A stretch of DNA of 64,000 nucleotides from Mytilus galloprovincialis (Eukaryota > Mollusca > Bivalvia > Mytilida > Mytilidae): contig NC_134844.1 in assembly GCF_965363235.1 (NCBI RefSeq), positions 47,798,872-47,862,871 of the forward strand, given 5' to 3'. Every line of letters starts with the position of its first letter. Within the stretch, counting starts at the first letter, position 1. A program made the position numbers and the translations under genes. This document shows, one piece after another, positions 30,747 through 42,200 of this stretch. A model generated the notes under the pieces. It made no database searches, was not told where the DNA came from, and saw only the letters and a program-made list of their open reading frames with translations.

Positions 30747-32706
30747 TTTATACGACTGCAAAAATTGAATTTTTTTGGTCGTATATTGGTACGTATCACG
30801 TTGGCGTCAGCGTAGTCGTCATCCGAATACTTTTGGTTTTCGCACTATAACTTTAGTGCAAGTAAATAGAAATGGTTGGGACTGAGGGTTTGGATTGATT
30901 TTGGAAGTTTTGGTCCCAACAGTTTAGGAATTAGGGTCCAAAAAGGGCCCAAATAAGCATTTTCTGGGTTTTCGCACTATAACTTAAGTTTAACATGTTT
31001 AAGTAAATAGAAATCTATAAAATTTTGACACAAGGTTTTTGACACATAAAAGGAAGGTTGGGATTGATTTTGGGAGTTTTGGTTCCAACTGTTTAGGAAT
31101 TAGGGGCCAAAAAAGGGCCCAAATAAGCATTCATGAATCTTGGTTTTTGCACAATGACTTTAGTATTTATAAGTAAATAGAAATCAATGAAATTTAAACA
31201 CAAGGTTTATGAACACAAAAGGAAGGTTGGGATTGATTTTGGGAGTTGAGATTCTAACAGTTTAGGAATTAGGGGCCAAAAAGGGGCCCAAATAAGCATT
31301 TTTCTTGGTTTTCGCACCATAACTTTAGAATTATAATTCAGTAAATAGAAATCTATGAAATTTAAACACAAAGTTTAAGACCATAAAAGGAAGGTTGGGA
31401 TTGATTTTTGGAAGTTTTGGTCCCAACAGTTTAGGAATGAATAAGGGGCCCAAAGGGTCCAAAATTAAACTTTGTTTGATTTCATAAAAAAATTGTATAA
31501 TTGGGATTCTTTGTTATGCCGAATCTAACTGTGTATGAAGATTCTTAATTTTTGGTCCCGTTTTCAAATTGGTCTACATTAAAGTCCAAAGGGTCCAAAA
31601 TTAAACTTAGTTTGATTTTAACAAAAATTGAATCCTTGGGGTTCTTTAATATACTGAATCTAAAAATGTACTTATGTTTTTTTTTTTATTATTGGCCCAG
31701 TTTTCAAGTTGGTCCAAATCGGGGTCCAAAATTAAACTTTGTTTGATTTCATCAAAAATTGAAAAAATGGGGTTCTTTGATATGCCAAATCTAATTGTGT
31801 ATGTAGATTCTTAATCTTTGGTCCCGTTTTCAAATTAGTCTTTATTAAAGTCCAAAGGGTCCAAAGTTAAACTAAGTTTGATTTTAACAAAAATTGCATT
31901 CTTGGGCTTCTTTGATATGCTGAATCTAAACATGTACTTAGATTTTTGATTATGGGCCCAGTTTTCAAGTTGGTCCAAATCAGGATCCAAAATTATTATA
32001 TTAAGTATTGTGCAATAGCAAGAAATTTTCAATTGCACAGTATTCAGAAATAGCAAGAAATCTTCAATTGCACAGTATTGCGCAATAGCAAGAAATATTT
32101 AATTGCACAATATTTTGCAATAGCAAGAAATTTTCAATTGGAGTTGTCTTTCTTTGTCCAGAATAGTAGTTGAATCAACTTAAATCATTGTTTTATACAA
32201 TATACAATGTATATTCACTTTTACTACCAACTGATAAATTAAAACAATCTTTACCATTCAGTGTTCAGTGATAACAAGCCCTTTTTTTTACATTTTAATA
32301 TTTTATGATGTATTTAAATGAGTAGTTACTGTTGCAAACTCCATTAGTAATTTGAATTGAGATCAGTTTTGGAATAAGGGAAAGGGGGATGTGAAAAATA
32401 ATTTGGGGGGGGGAATAAATTTTTCTCATTTCAGATTTCATAGATAAAAAGAAAATTTCTTCAAACATTTTTTTGAGAGGATTAATATTCAACAGCATAA
32501 TAAATTGCTCAAAGGCAAAAAACAAATTTTAAGTTTATTAGACCACATTCATTCTGTGTCAGAAACCTATGCTGTGTCAACTATTTAATCACAATCCAAA
32601 TTTAGAGCTGAATCCAGCTTGAATGTTGTGTCCATACTTGCCCCAACCGTTCAGGGTTCAACCTCTGCGGTCGTATAAAGCTGCGCCCTGCGGAGCATCT
32701 GGTTAT
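30747..32706 (-). mobile_element. 2-kb non-autonomous TIR element, copy 2 (inverted)
   Basis: Same element as 6998-8983 in the opposite orientation, with better preserved ends: TTTATACGACTGC at 30747 and its complement GCGGTCGTATAAA followed by GCTGCGCCCTGCGGAGCATC at the right. Internal repeat families are the same. Short open frames inside are repeat-derived. Confidence 0.85.
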
Positions 32707-32836
32707 ATACTAAAATGAAACATTAAAGTTCAGACAGATGTTATTATCTTCATTCTATAAAAATCACATACATTTAATTCCTGGCAGGATCAGAACCATA
32801 AAATCATTACAATTATCATTGTTTTACATAAATTTA

Positions 32837-34467
32837 TTAACTAACATCTAGATATGTAATAATATAGCTCTCTAAATATTTCAGTACAGACAAATTTTCA
32901 TTAGTAAGTAACCAAACAAATTTTGCCTCATTTGAAAGATATATAAAATTAGGACAGATACAGTTTATCTCCTTGAAAATCTCCCTATCATTTTTGTATG
33001 CTGGACAACTAGTTATAAAATGTTGTTCATCTTAAACCAGATTTAGAGTACATTTCTTACAAAGCCTTTGGTCTCTTTCTATATATGATGTTTTATACCT
33101 GTCTCTTCCTATTTTGAGATCATGTGCACTGATTCTAATTTTACATATAGCCTTTCTCAATTGAAAATTGTATAAAGCATTTCTTTCGAAAAACAAGTCA
33201 AGTTTAAGTTTGAAATAAGTATCTAATTTACTACTCTGTGTACCTGTTCTTTTTGTGTTCCAAAATTTAACAAAACTATTACAAAGTTTTTGCTTAACTG
33301 ACTTGATAAAAAAGTTGAGCGTCACCTCCAATTATGAGTATTCAGCTTTTTAAAAATGAAATGTATGGATGAATACCAGCATTCAATATTATTCTTAAAC
33401 ATGTTTTTGTTACATATAGGTATCATACAGTAAACCATCTTTCATAATTTTTTTTATTCTAAACTAATATTTTAGCATTGATAATACAACTGAAAAATAT
33501 AAAGGGAATCTACCAAGCTCTTCTAGCACAGCTAGGTTAGAAGACTTTTTGTTTACACCTAATATATACTTCATATATCTTAAATTGGATTTATCTAAAA
33601 AAATCATTGATATAAATATATATCAACATAATATCAATGATAAGTATAGAAGGCGAGACAATTCAGCCTGTGCACTCTTGTTTAAAAACATACCTGTAAT
33701 TTCACTGCCATACATTAAAATGGGTTTTATTGTATGGTCAAACATATGTAATAGAATAGAAATACTTGGACTGGGAGATGATAAAGATCTTTGCAATTTA
33801 AATACAGCTTTGAGTAATTTTTTGTATAATTCTTCCTTTCCTTGCTTGAAAAGTCCACTAGATATAAATTTTAAACCTAAATACTTTTAATTGTTAACTC
33901 ATTCTATTGTATCTTTTTCGAAATAAAAATATTCTTTTAAAAGTTTACCAGGTTTGTTAAAATATAATAACTTTGGTTTTAGATAGATTGACCTCTAAAC
34001 ACAATTTAGTACAAAATTTGGATAAATCATCAAGTCGTTTAAGAAGACCTGCCATGGAACTAGAAAAAAATAACAATATCATCTGCATACATGAGGCAGT
34101 CAATCCTGCGACCGTTTATATCAACAGCATCTGGGCTTTCCTTAAATGCATCCGGTAAATCATTTATAAAAATCTTGAAAAGGTTTGGACTTAAAACATC
34201 CCCTTGCTTTACTCCAATTTGAGAATAAAAATTAGGAGTAAGCACATCACCTATTTTAACACATAATTCACTTTTATTGTACATGTCTCTCAGGATTGCA
34301 TAAAAGTTACCACCTATATTATGTTTTTAATAATAGCTTATATTTTAACCAGAATGAATGACTTTGTCAAACGCTTTTTTAAATCAACAAAGCAAGCATA
34401 AAGTCTCCAACCTTTCATACTGGTGTACTTATCCATTATAGTTTTGAATACAAACATGTGCGCTTGT
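32837..34467 (-). mobile_element. Non-LTR retrotransposon, RT core to C-terminus (fragment, decayed)
   Basis: Minus-strand frames give, in order: GWRLYACFVDF, IGVKQGDVLSPNLFKIFIND (RT motif), CLMYADDIVIFF (catalytic YADD), then further on RKAICKIRISAHDLKIGRDR and a Cys-containing end (RLCKKC), stopping at 32837. Frameshifts and stops break it. Its upstream part continues at 37497-37790; the intervening 3 kb is a later insertion. The clade is not assigned. Confidence 0.85.
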
Positions 34468-34679
34468 AACACCCCAAATCACACAAGAATTTTCGATTCA
34501 ATTCTTGCTGACGATAACATACATGACAGCCTACCTTATTAACATCTCAGAGCCAAAACAACACCACAATATCCAGCTCTCATTCAGTCATTGGTAGTCC
34601 GCAGGCATCCTCCTCTCCAAAGAAGAGTACTCAACTCCCATGCTCAAAGCCGAAGTATAAACTTAAGACACTGGTAGTT

Positions 34680-35467
34680 AACTTCTAAAGTGTCCGCAAC
34701 AAAGTACCAGATACACAAGTACTTATAGACAACGCTGATCTTGACATAATTGTCGGTACTGAGACCTGGCTTAACAGTGAAATATTCTCACCAGAGGTAC
34801 TCCCAAATAACTACAATATCTTCAGGAGAGACAGACACGACTCGCATGGAGGAGTATTACTTGCAATAAAAAGCGACTTGGTATGTACACCTGTCCACAG
34901 TGCACAAGCCAGGACTTAGAGCTATTGACTATTAAACTGCATCATACAAAGACAAAATCTACCATTATTTCTGCATTTTATCGTCCGCCAAACTGTACGT
35001 CTGAATAAAACACCTGAAACATTGTCGATCAATTGTCCAAAATCCGATCAGACAACCCAAAGAGTGAATTTTGGATTGCGGGTGATTTCAACCTCCCCGA
35101 CATAGATTGGAGTAGCTTATCAATCACGTCTCACCAATATCCTGCTTGTATGTCTTCTGAGTACCTTGAACTAGCCACTCGTTGTGGAGTTGAACAAATG
35201 GTCAAGACCCCTACAAGAGGAGAAAATATACTTGATCTATTTTTCACCAGCTATCCTTATCTGGTAAATAAGTGCAAAACTATCCCAGGAGTTGGCGATC
35301 ATGACGCGGTGCTTATTGACACACTAGCTATAAACCACAACGTGCAAAGCCTACCAAAAAAAATGTACTTGTGGGATAAAGCCAACCTTCCATCCCTGAA
35401 GGCAGATGTCACCCTATTTGTATCCGACTTTGTCTTACAGCCACCTCATAACATGGACATTTGTTAG
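34680..35467 (+). pseudogene. Endonuclease domain of plus-strand non-LTR element
   Basis: APE-type endonuclease that would nick target DNA. Readable pieces: DLDIIVGTETWLNSEIF, NIFRRDRHDSHGGVLLAIKS, FWIAGDFNLPDIDWSS and GVGDHDAVLID. GTETWL, GDFN and GDHD-type motifs are those of this domain. A stop near 34694 and a frame break around 34915-35010 disable it. Confidence 0.8.
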
Positions 35468-35469
35468 AC

Positions 35470-36829
35470 CAATTTCCGGGACAAAGTCCTAACCCTGATG
35501 GACAAGCATATCCCACATAAACCCACTCGCTCGCGACACACAAATCAATGGATGAACACAGATACACGCCGACTTGCACGACGCAAGGACCGAGCTTTTA
35601 AAAAAGTAAATGCCACTTAGAGCACTAGAGACATTCGCAGGTATAAACATCTTAAAGCAGAATGTAAACGCAACATCAGACAGGCTCACAGCAATTATGT
35701 TAAAGACATCATTAGCCCGGAAGCGAAGCAGAACCCCAAAAAGTTTTGGTCCTTCGTAAAAAGTGGGAAACAGGAAGCCTCAGGTGTGGCTCCACTTAGG
35801 AACACTGATGGATTGATCCACAGCGACCCGAAGATAAAAGCTAATATCCTCAACAATAGGATACTAACACAATGCCAGATAAGGGACCTAGTCTCTATCC
35901 ACAAATGGCACCGATTATCATCGGAACCACAGGTGTGGCCAAGCTTCTTAAGAACTTAAACCCACACAAGGCAACAGGACCTGACTCGATATCGTCTCGC
36001 TTTCTGAAAGAGTTATCATCGGAACTAGCGCCTGCTCTTGCACACATTTTTTAAATTTTCAATTAATGTAGGACAAGTCCCAGATGACTGGCGCATGGCA
36101 CATGTGGCGCCCCTCTTTAAGAAAGGAGACAAGAGTACTACAGCAAATTACCGTCCTGTGTCTCTAACAGCAATTTGCTCCAAAGTGATGGAGCATATAC
36201 TCCACTCGAAGATAATGGAACATCTAGAAAAGCACTCCATTTTAACACCAGCCCAACACGGATTTCGCAGCAAACGCTGATTGCCACTATTCATGAACTG
36301 GCAAGTGGACTATCAGATGGCCAACACATTGATGCAATACTATTAGACTTTGCCAAAGCCTTTGATAAAGTGCCACACAAGCGATTTCTCCATAAGATCC
36401 AATTCTACGTAGTCAGTGACTAGCTCTACTCTCAAATGGGTGGAGAGCTTCCTGAACAGTAGGAAACAACATGTCCTAGTGGAGGGAACAATGTCAGACG
36501 AAGCAGAGGTAGTTTCTGGTGTACCACAGGGTACAGTAATGGGACCCCTGCTCTTTCTCGTCTTCATCAATGACCTCCCTGAATCAGTTAACTCGAGCGT
36601 GAAACTTTTTGCTGATGACTGCCTGTTATATTGTCCTATTCGATCCACTAGCGATTCCACTAAGCTACAAGACGACCTAGATAAATTAGAAAAATGGGAA
36701 AATGATTGGAAACTGACATTCCACCCACAAAAATGTACCACCATCCATATTAGCAAGAAACACAAACGAAAGCGTCCCAGGTGGGAAATACCTTGGCTTA
36801 TACATCAGCAAGGACCTGTCTTGGCGTGA
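35470..36829 (+). pseudogene. Reverse transcriptase domain of plus-strand non-LTR element
   Basis: Pieces in order: APLFKKGDKSTTANYRPVSL, LTPAQHGFRSKR, ILLDFAKAFDKVPHKR, SGVPQGTVMGPLLFLVFIND and LFADDCLLY. The catalytic box is FADD rather than YADD, which is common in CR1/jockey groups. A small deletion after GFRSKR and stops near 36051, 36278 and 36421 split the frame. The conserved 3' region continues to about 37390. Confidence 0.85.
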
Positions 36830-37496
36830 GCACATTAGCCAGACCAAAGCCTTCAGATCTGTTGGATTCCTTCGTAGGAACCTCAGGAGCTGTCCTCAGG
36901 AAGTAAAAAGTCAAGCCTACACAACTTTAGTGAGACCTGTCCTCGTGTACGCCAGTGCTGTCTGGGATCCCTACCAGTATCAACAAATCCAACAACGTAC
37001 AACGCCAGGCTGCCAGATTTGCAATGGGGGACTTTTTCTCGAGGGAACGTGGTTGCGTAACTAAAATCGACTCAGCTATTAGGTTGGGAACCACTGGAAC
37101 ACAGGAGAGCCAGGAACAGAGTCATCAAGTTCTACAAAATCATAAACCATATCGTAGAAGTTCCTGTACACCACCTGCTCAGCCATCATAACACCAGAAC
37201 CCGTGGTTCCGTGTCAAACAACATCAGACAGATCAGGACCAGACTGGATTGTTTCATACCAGCCACCATCATATCCTGGAACAACATACCTCCAGACATC
37301 CGAGCTTCCCCGTCTGTGGAACATTTTCGACACGCCATCCAAGATGTCAGCGTGTCGACACTACTCCATATCTAAACTTATACAGCACTGATTTTAACTG
37401 TACATACTTGAAGGTTTTTAGCTGTTCATTCACGCTGGAGTATATACACTCAAAAATGAGTCCACTCCACTCCATGACAGAAAGATAGATATAGAG

Positions 37497-37790
37497 AGAT
37501 GTGATCCGATGTCCTACTTTAACTAGAAAAACCAATCTGACATGGATTTATGATATTATTTGTTTCTAAATATTAACAAGCCTTTTGTTTAGTATTGAAT
37601 TGAATAGTTTTCCTATATACATATTAATTGCAATACCCCTGTAGTTTTCAGGTTTAAATGGATGCTCATCATTAAAAATTGGACAAATATATGCTTATGA
37701 AATGTTTTTGCATATATTCCTGAAGAAAATACAAGATTATATACATATGTCTCTGACTATGGCAATCTTTATAAAAGTATTTACGAAATG
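37497..37790 (-). mobile_element. Upstream RT fragment of the minus-strand non-LTR element
   Basis: Reads FNDEHPFKPENYRGIAINMY then IGKLFNSI, RLVNI and, after a frameshift, IINPCQIGF and RTSDH. This is the N-terminal RT region whose continuation is found at 34467-32837, showing the insertion order of the two elements. Confidence 0.75.
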
Positions 37791-38112
37791 GAATATTATT
37801 TCCAAAAAAAATGTAGGGTTTTGCGGAACCCAGTGTTTTGTCTACTTTTAATATCTAAAAAATGTTTTAAGAACTTGAACTACAGACTGTAATTTAGACT
37901 GGAAGAAAACTACTGACTGTAGGTCCATATATACTAGTATTAGGCAAAAAACTTAAAAAGAAACGTTACATTAGTACCACGATATGGTAAGCTTATAAGA
38001 TCATTTAAACTTTTTATAACAAAAAATTACAAAAATTTAATGGAATAGTTAGCTAACATAATTTTGCATCAACTTCGTACTTTATTTGGCCTTTTTAACT
38101 TTTTTGGATTCG

Positions 38113-38158
38113 AGCGTCACTGATGAGTCTTTTGTAGACGAAACGTGCGTCTGGCGAA
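38113..38158 (+). ncRNA. Hammerhead ribozyme motif, complete core (left of dimer)
   Basis: CTGATGA 38120-38126, stem II GTC-TTTTGTA-GAC, GAAA, stem III CGTGCG (loop TG), cleavage triplet GTC 38149-38151, stem I GCGTCA with TGGCG. Core complete; stem I is one pair shorter than at the other sites. Confidence 0.82.
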
Positions 38159-38471
38159 TATACTAAATTTAGTCCTGGTATCTATGATAAGTTTATTTAC
38201 AACCAATGGGTCGATGCCACTGCTAGTGGAGATTTATTTCCCCGAGGGTATTACAAGCCCAGTAGTCAGCACATTTTTGTACTGACATGAATTGTCATTG
38301 ATATGGTTATATTTATAAATTTACTGTTTACAAATTTTTGAATTTTTTGAAATACTAAGGCTTTTTTTTACCTCAGGCATAGATCACCTTAGCTGTAGTT
38401 GGCAAAAATTTTGGTCCCCAATGCTCTTCAACTTCGTACTTTATTTGGCCTTTTTAACTTTTTTGGATTCG

Positions 38472-38517
38472 AGCGTCACTGATGAGTCTTTTGTAGACGA
38501 AACGCGCGTCTGGCGTA
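38472..38517 (+). ncRNA. Hammerhead ribozyme motif, complete core (right of dimer)
   Basis: CTGATGA 38479-38485, stem II GTC-TTTTGTA-GAC, GAAA, stem III CGCGCG, GTC 38508-38510, stem I GAGCGTCA with TGGCGTAT. Core complete. Confidence 0.84.
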
Positions 38518-38663
38518 TATACTAAATTTAGTCCTGGTATATATGATGAGTTTATTTGAAGAGAACAGTAACAAGTTTTTTTTTTTTTTTTATTTTATTG
38601 AAAACAATATTGCACATTTTCGGACAATTTTAACAGGACGAGTACAGAATTCGGGTTAACATG

Positions 38664-39690
38664 TCAATAATACCTTGTATGATCACCTCTTGCATTTATG
38701 ACCGCCTGACACCTCCGTCGCATGGAATCAATAAGACGTCGAATAAAATCTTGAGGGATGTTGTTCCATTCCCTGAAAAGTGCTGTTCGGAGCTGGGGGA
38801 GCGTTTCCGGTGGATTTTGGGTATTTCTGATACGTCGCCCAGGTTCGTTCCAAAGATGTTCAATTGGTGATAAATCTGGAGACATTGCTGGCCAAGGCAA
38901 CACACGAATATTGTTATTCTCTAAAAAGGTCATCGAAATGTGTGCCACGTGACAACGGGCGTTGTTCTGCTGAAAAACGTGGTTAAAAAGATGTCTTCGG
39001 AGAAACGGGAGAACAACTGGAGCCAGAATTTCGTCCCTATACCTTGTTGCATTTAGGTTACCAACGATGATTTTGAGCTCGGTGCTTTCCTGGTAGATAA
39101 TTCCGCCCACTGATTTCGCCGCCACCAAACCGATCTGTTTCTTGCACACACGCATCAGAAAATCGTTCATTGCGTCTCCGGTAGACCCTGGCTCTGCCGT
39201 CGCTAAATTTCATGTTTGCATGTCTCCATGTTTGCCTATTCCATCGAATCCGTACCCGTGTCCATTGAAGTCGCGCCATCCTGTGACGCTTCGTAAGGAT
39301 AGTTCCCTTCAATGGACGACGAGTTCTTAGACCAACTTGACGCAATCGGTTACGAACTGTTTGAGCAGATATTCTGTTGTTATGTCTTCCGTGGGTTTGT
39401 CGTGCAGTTTGTGACGCGTTTACAAATCGATTCCGGAAATGAATGATGCGGATGTGTCTGACTTGACGTAACGTCGTTTCACGTAGCCTGCCACTACGGG
39501 GGCGATCATTTGTTGTGCGAGTATCTCTAAGACGAGTCTTAAGCCTTGCAATAGTCATTCTAGAGACATTGAAATGATTTGAAACCTGCACTTGAGTCAT
39601 TCCTGCTGCCAACATCCCATTAGCTCGTTCTCTCTCATTTTGGCGTCGACGGGGCGTTGTTTTACGTGTAACTTTTTCATTTTTTTTTTA
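38664..39690 (-). pseudogene. Tc1-like transposase, inactivated
   Basis: DDE transposase of the Tc1 group. The N-terminal paired-type helix-turn-helix region is readable (MTQVQVSNHFNVSRMTIARL) with a second domain (ISAQTVRNRLRQVGL). The stretch that should contain the first catalytic Asp (FSDES type) is missing between WRHANMKFSDG and RARVYRRR. After a frameshift near 39100 the C-terminal half reads VFQQNNARCHVA, where the second catalytic Asp (usually QDNA) is Asn, then SPDLSPIEHLWNE with the Glu kept. The stop is at 38664. Inactive by three independent lesions. Confidence 0.92.
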
Positions 39691-39763
39691 ATGCGACCTT
39701 TGGAAGCAATCGTGTTCGACACAATAAATGACAAAAAGGACAACTCGATTCCAACTCTATACA

Positions 39764-39904
39764 CAGTGGCGGATCCAGGGGGGGTTCCGGGGCCGGGTTT
39801 GAACCCCCCTTTTTTGGCCGATCAATGCATTTGAATGGGAGCATAGAGTTGTAAAGACTCTGTGTTGGGAACCCCCCTTTTTAAAATGGCCGGATCCGCC
39901 ATTG
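39764..39904. mobile_element. CAGTGGCGGATCC-type MITE with 5-bp target duplication
   Basis: Ends CAGTGGCGGATCC and GGATCCGCCATTG, flanked on both sides by ATACA (39759-39763 and 39905-39909). It is inserted between the transposase and the right end of the Tc1-like element. Confidence 0.9.
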
Positions 39905-40221
39905 ATACAGGTAAATTTTTGAAAAATGGTTATTTGTTTGAAATCAGAAAATGACGTCACGTCATTTCCGATATTTTTATATATGAGTAAATTTGATAGA
40001 TAAATCATTCAGGTTACTAGTTTTAATCATGAAAATATTTGAAATTAATATATGTGATATTATCAATTAAAAACCAATGTAACGTTAGTACGTTTCTTTT
40101 TTTGCCTAATGTATATATGTAAGTTCAACATTCATAGATGATAAATTCTGTCAATAGCTAGATTTCTATGCATTGTCTGAACAAAATGTTTTTATTAATT
40201 TTAATTCTTTCTTTCACCATA

Positions 40222-40342
40222 CAGGGGCGGATCCAACCATTTTAAAAAGAGGGGTTCCCAACCCAGAGTAAAAGGGGGGTCCAGCTATATGCTCCCATTC
40301 AAATGCATTGCTCGTAAAAAAAGGGGGGTTCCGGGGGTTGTT
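40222..40342. mobile_element. CAGTGGCGGATCC-type MITE, truncated
   Basis: Begins CAGGGGCGGATCCAACC, with the same interior in the opposite arrangement (CCCATTCAAATGCATTG), and stops at GGGGGTTCCGGGGGTTG without the second TIR. Confidence 0.75.
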
Positions 40343-40689
40343 TCACGTTTCAATATATACATGTAGTTACTCATTAAGTTGTCGTTTTAAAAAAAATAAT
40401 TAAAGCTTTAGAAACCTGAACGTAAATAGTATCTCAAACATGCCTACCAGTAAATGTGTGTGTTGCGGAAGTCAGGAGGAAAATATTTCAGTCTTCACTC
40501 GTGAGTCTGAAAATGAAGGAATGATTGTGTGTACGTATTTGAGTTATTGCATGACCTTGTGTGATATCTGGTATGGTTTATGTCGACCATTTGTCACTGT
40601 TGTTCAATTGGACCTATTGTTTTCACCCAGAATAACGCTTGATCTAAAGATTAAAAGCTTATATACAAGTTGAAGAGACCGGTTTAGTT
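40343..40689 (+). other. Intergenic with a weak first-exon candidate
   Basis: An ATG at 40441 opens MPTSKCVCCGSQEENISVFT with a CxCC cluster, then RESENEGMIVC before a GTACGTATTTG that could be a donor near 40533. No following exon is found, so this is only a candidate. Confidence 0.25.
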
Positions 40690-40920
40690 GCCCTTTTCAA
40701 CTGATTTAATAGTTTGTTCCTATATGGCCCAAGTTAAAGAAGGTATGGCAACAGCAAGCTAGTTTAACCCCGCCACATTATGCATGTACCTATCCCAATT
40801 ACAAGTCATGATCAGGAGCCCTAATTCGGTGGTTGTCTTTTGTTGCTGTATAACATATTTGTTTTTCCGTCATTGTTTTGTGTATGAACATGCCGTTAGT
40901 TTCTCGTGTGATTTTTTTTT
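40690..40920 (-). repeat. GAAGATGTGGT-type interspersed repeat, 3' part
   Basis: The minus strand matches the 6540-6790 part of the family (CGAGAAACTAACGGCATGTT, GGGGTTAAACTAGC and GCCATACCTTC variants). Confidence 0.7.
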
Positions 40921-41498
40921 TATATTTGTAATTCTGTGGTTCTTTTATACTCGCAACTGACTTTGCCTTTTGAAGACCGCCGCGATAGTGACCCGATAGT
41001 TGTTGACGTCTATGTCATTTATAAAATAAAGAGCTTTTTATACATGAATTTGAGCAAGAAGTATACAAGCAAAAAAGAGAAAGAAAGCGACATAAAAACT
41101 TCACTTTGTGAGTTCTCAGCAGATAAAAACCAATGCCATTTATTATGGACCATTAACGGAGAAAAAAAACATGTTCTACAAGAGCGGCAAAAAAAAAAAA
41201 AAAAAAAAAAAAATAGAATAAAAGTAGTAGAGTCATAAAGTTCAAACAAAATATGTTTATAAACTAGAGAACATTTTCATTTATAATGTCTATTGACGGT
41301 GCAAAACACAAAGATTTCTTGTCCATCAGCAAACACCTTTTCCATGGATACACATTGGATTATCTTATTGCAAAGACGAGCATTGAAGCCACATTCTAAT
41401 TACATATATATAAAATAAATTCTCTAAATTATTTTCTTCTTCTTTTTTGTTTGTGTTAGTTATGATATTGTCGATCTCATTTTCGCATTGTCTTCTTT
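40921..41498. other. Intergenic, nothing recognised
   Basis: AT-rich with a poly-A run at 41189-41211. Open frames on both strands here are driven by A/T runs. Confidence 0.45.
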
Positions 41499-41600
41499 TT
41501 AGCTCATCCAGGCCCGAAGGGCCCATGTGAGCTTGTACCATCACTTGCAATTGGCGTCCGTCGTAGTCCGTCGTCTGTGGTCGTAAACTATTTAAATAAT
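41499..41600. repeat. Fragment of a bivalve interspersed repeat
   Basis: AGCTCATCCAGGCCCGAAGG followed by GCCCATGTGAGCTTGTACCA and a CGTCCGTCGTAGTCCGTCGT run; I recognise this pattern as widespread in bivalve genomes. The open frame across it on the minus strand is not a gene. Confidence 0.6.
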
Positions 41601-41608
41601 CTAAAAGA

Positions 41609-41709
41609 TTAGGTAAACTACCCTCCTTTAACACTAGACTAGTCCAATAGATGAACAATCTGTTCTGTCTGTAGGACTACACTACTCAAAAGGAGGGTAG
41701 TATACCTAA
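41609..41709. repeat. Hairpin with about 36-bp arms
   Basis: TTAGGTAAACTACCCTCCTT at the left and AAGGAGGGTAGTATACCTAA at the right are inverted partners, continuing inward to AGTCC/GGACT. The loop is about 28 bp. Confidence 0.75.
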
Positions 41710-41929
41710 CCTATAATAATGACTTCAATGATCAGCTAACAAACCGTGAAAATAACCAAAGATTTTACCTTTACTTACACACTCAATGCATTTTGCTGTA
41801 ACGTGTTCCAATTCTGAAAGGCGTGATTAATTGCCACTGGACTTCAAATAACCGGGTGAATAATAATTCACAAATGAACCAGTAAATATAATGCCCGTAT
41901 AAATCAACAATAACTGGATATATAAAAAG

Positions 41930-42200
41930 ATGTGGTACGAGTGCTAATGAGACAACTCTCTATCCAGGTGTTAATTTGTAAAAGTAACCTATTCTAGGCC
42001 AAAGTACGGTCTTCAATACGGAGCCTTGGCTCACACCGAACAGAAAGCTATAAAGCCCCCCCCCCTTTCCAAAAAAAAATGACTGTATAAAACCATTCTA
42101 ACAGGAACACCAGCGGCCTAATCTATATAAAAAAAACGAGGAACGGGAAACATTTATGAACAAACGGCAACTTCTTCGAACATCAGGATCCTTTAAAAAA
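41930..42200 (+). repeat. GAAGATGTGGT-type interspersed repeat, diverged copy
   Basis: AAAGATGTGGTACGAGTGCT, AATGAGACAACTCTCTATCC, GAACAGAAAGCTATAAAG and CGGCCTAATCTATATAAAA match the order of the family, with a variant middle part. Confidence 0.65.

Larger units (their letters stand above)
34468..37496 (+). mobile_element. Non-LTR retrotransposon, CR1/jockey-like, decayed, nested insertion
   Basis: Carries an endonuclease then a reverse transcriptase on the plus strand with several stops and small deletions. It sits inside the minus-strand non-LTR element: the host coding sequence is interrupted between QIGF and HMFVF. A short tail with GATAGATATAGAGAG precedes the right junction. The flanks (GTGCGCTTGT and GTGATCCGATGT) may be a diverged target duplication. 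Confidence 0.82.
38066..38560 (+). mobile_element. Retrozyme dimer: one full unit flanked by two hammerhead-bearing repeats
   Basis: Direct repeats of about 130 bp (CAACTTCGTACTTTATTTGG through the ribozyme to ACTAAATTTAGTCCTGGTAT) at 38068-38205 and 38426-38560 flank the body with GTCGATGCCACTGCTAGTGG and GACATGAATTGTC. The distance between the two predicted cleavage sites is 359 nt. It encodes no protein, so it would rely on enzymes from other elements. Subfamily differences from the copies at 5, 11 and 29 kb are consistent along the unit. Confidence 0.85.
37940..40109 (-). mobile_element. Tc1/mariner-like element carrying later insertions
   Basis: The ends are inverted: TTAGGCAAAAAACTTAAAAA and AAACGTTACATTAGTA at the left, and TACGTTTCTTTTTTTGCC at the right. 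A TA precedes the left end. It contains the decayed transposase (38664-39690), a retrozyme dimer (38066-38560) and a MITE (39764-39904), the last two presumably inserted afterwards. Confidence 0.75.

Noticed and set aside
33549..34158. Plus-strand open frames
   Set aside because: They are antisense to the minus-strand reverse transcriptase, whose motifs (YADD, QGDVLSPNLF) fix the coding strand.
35489..36765. Minus-strand open frames of 66 to 140 codons
   Set aside because: Antisense of the plus-strand non-LTR element.
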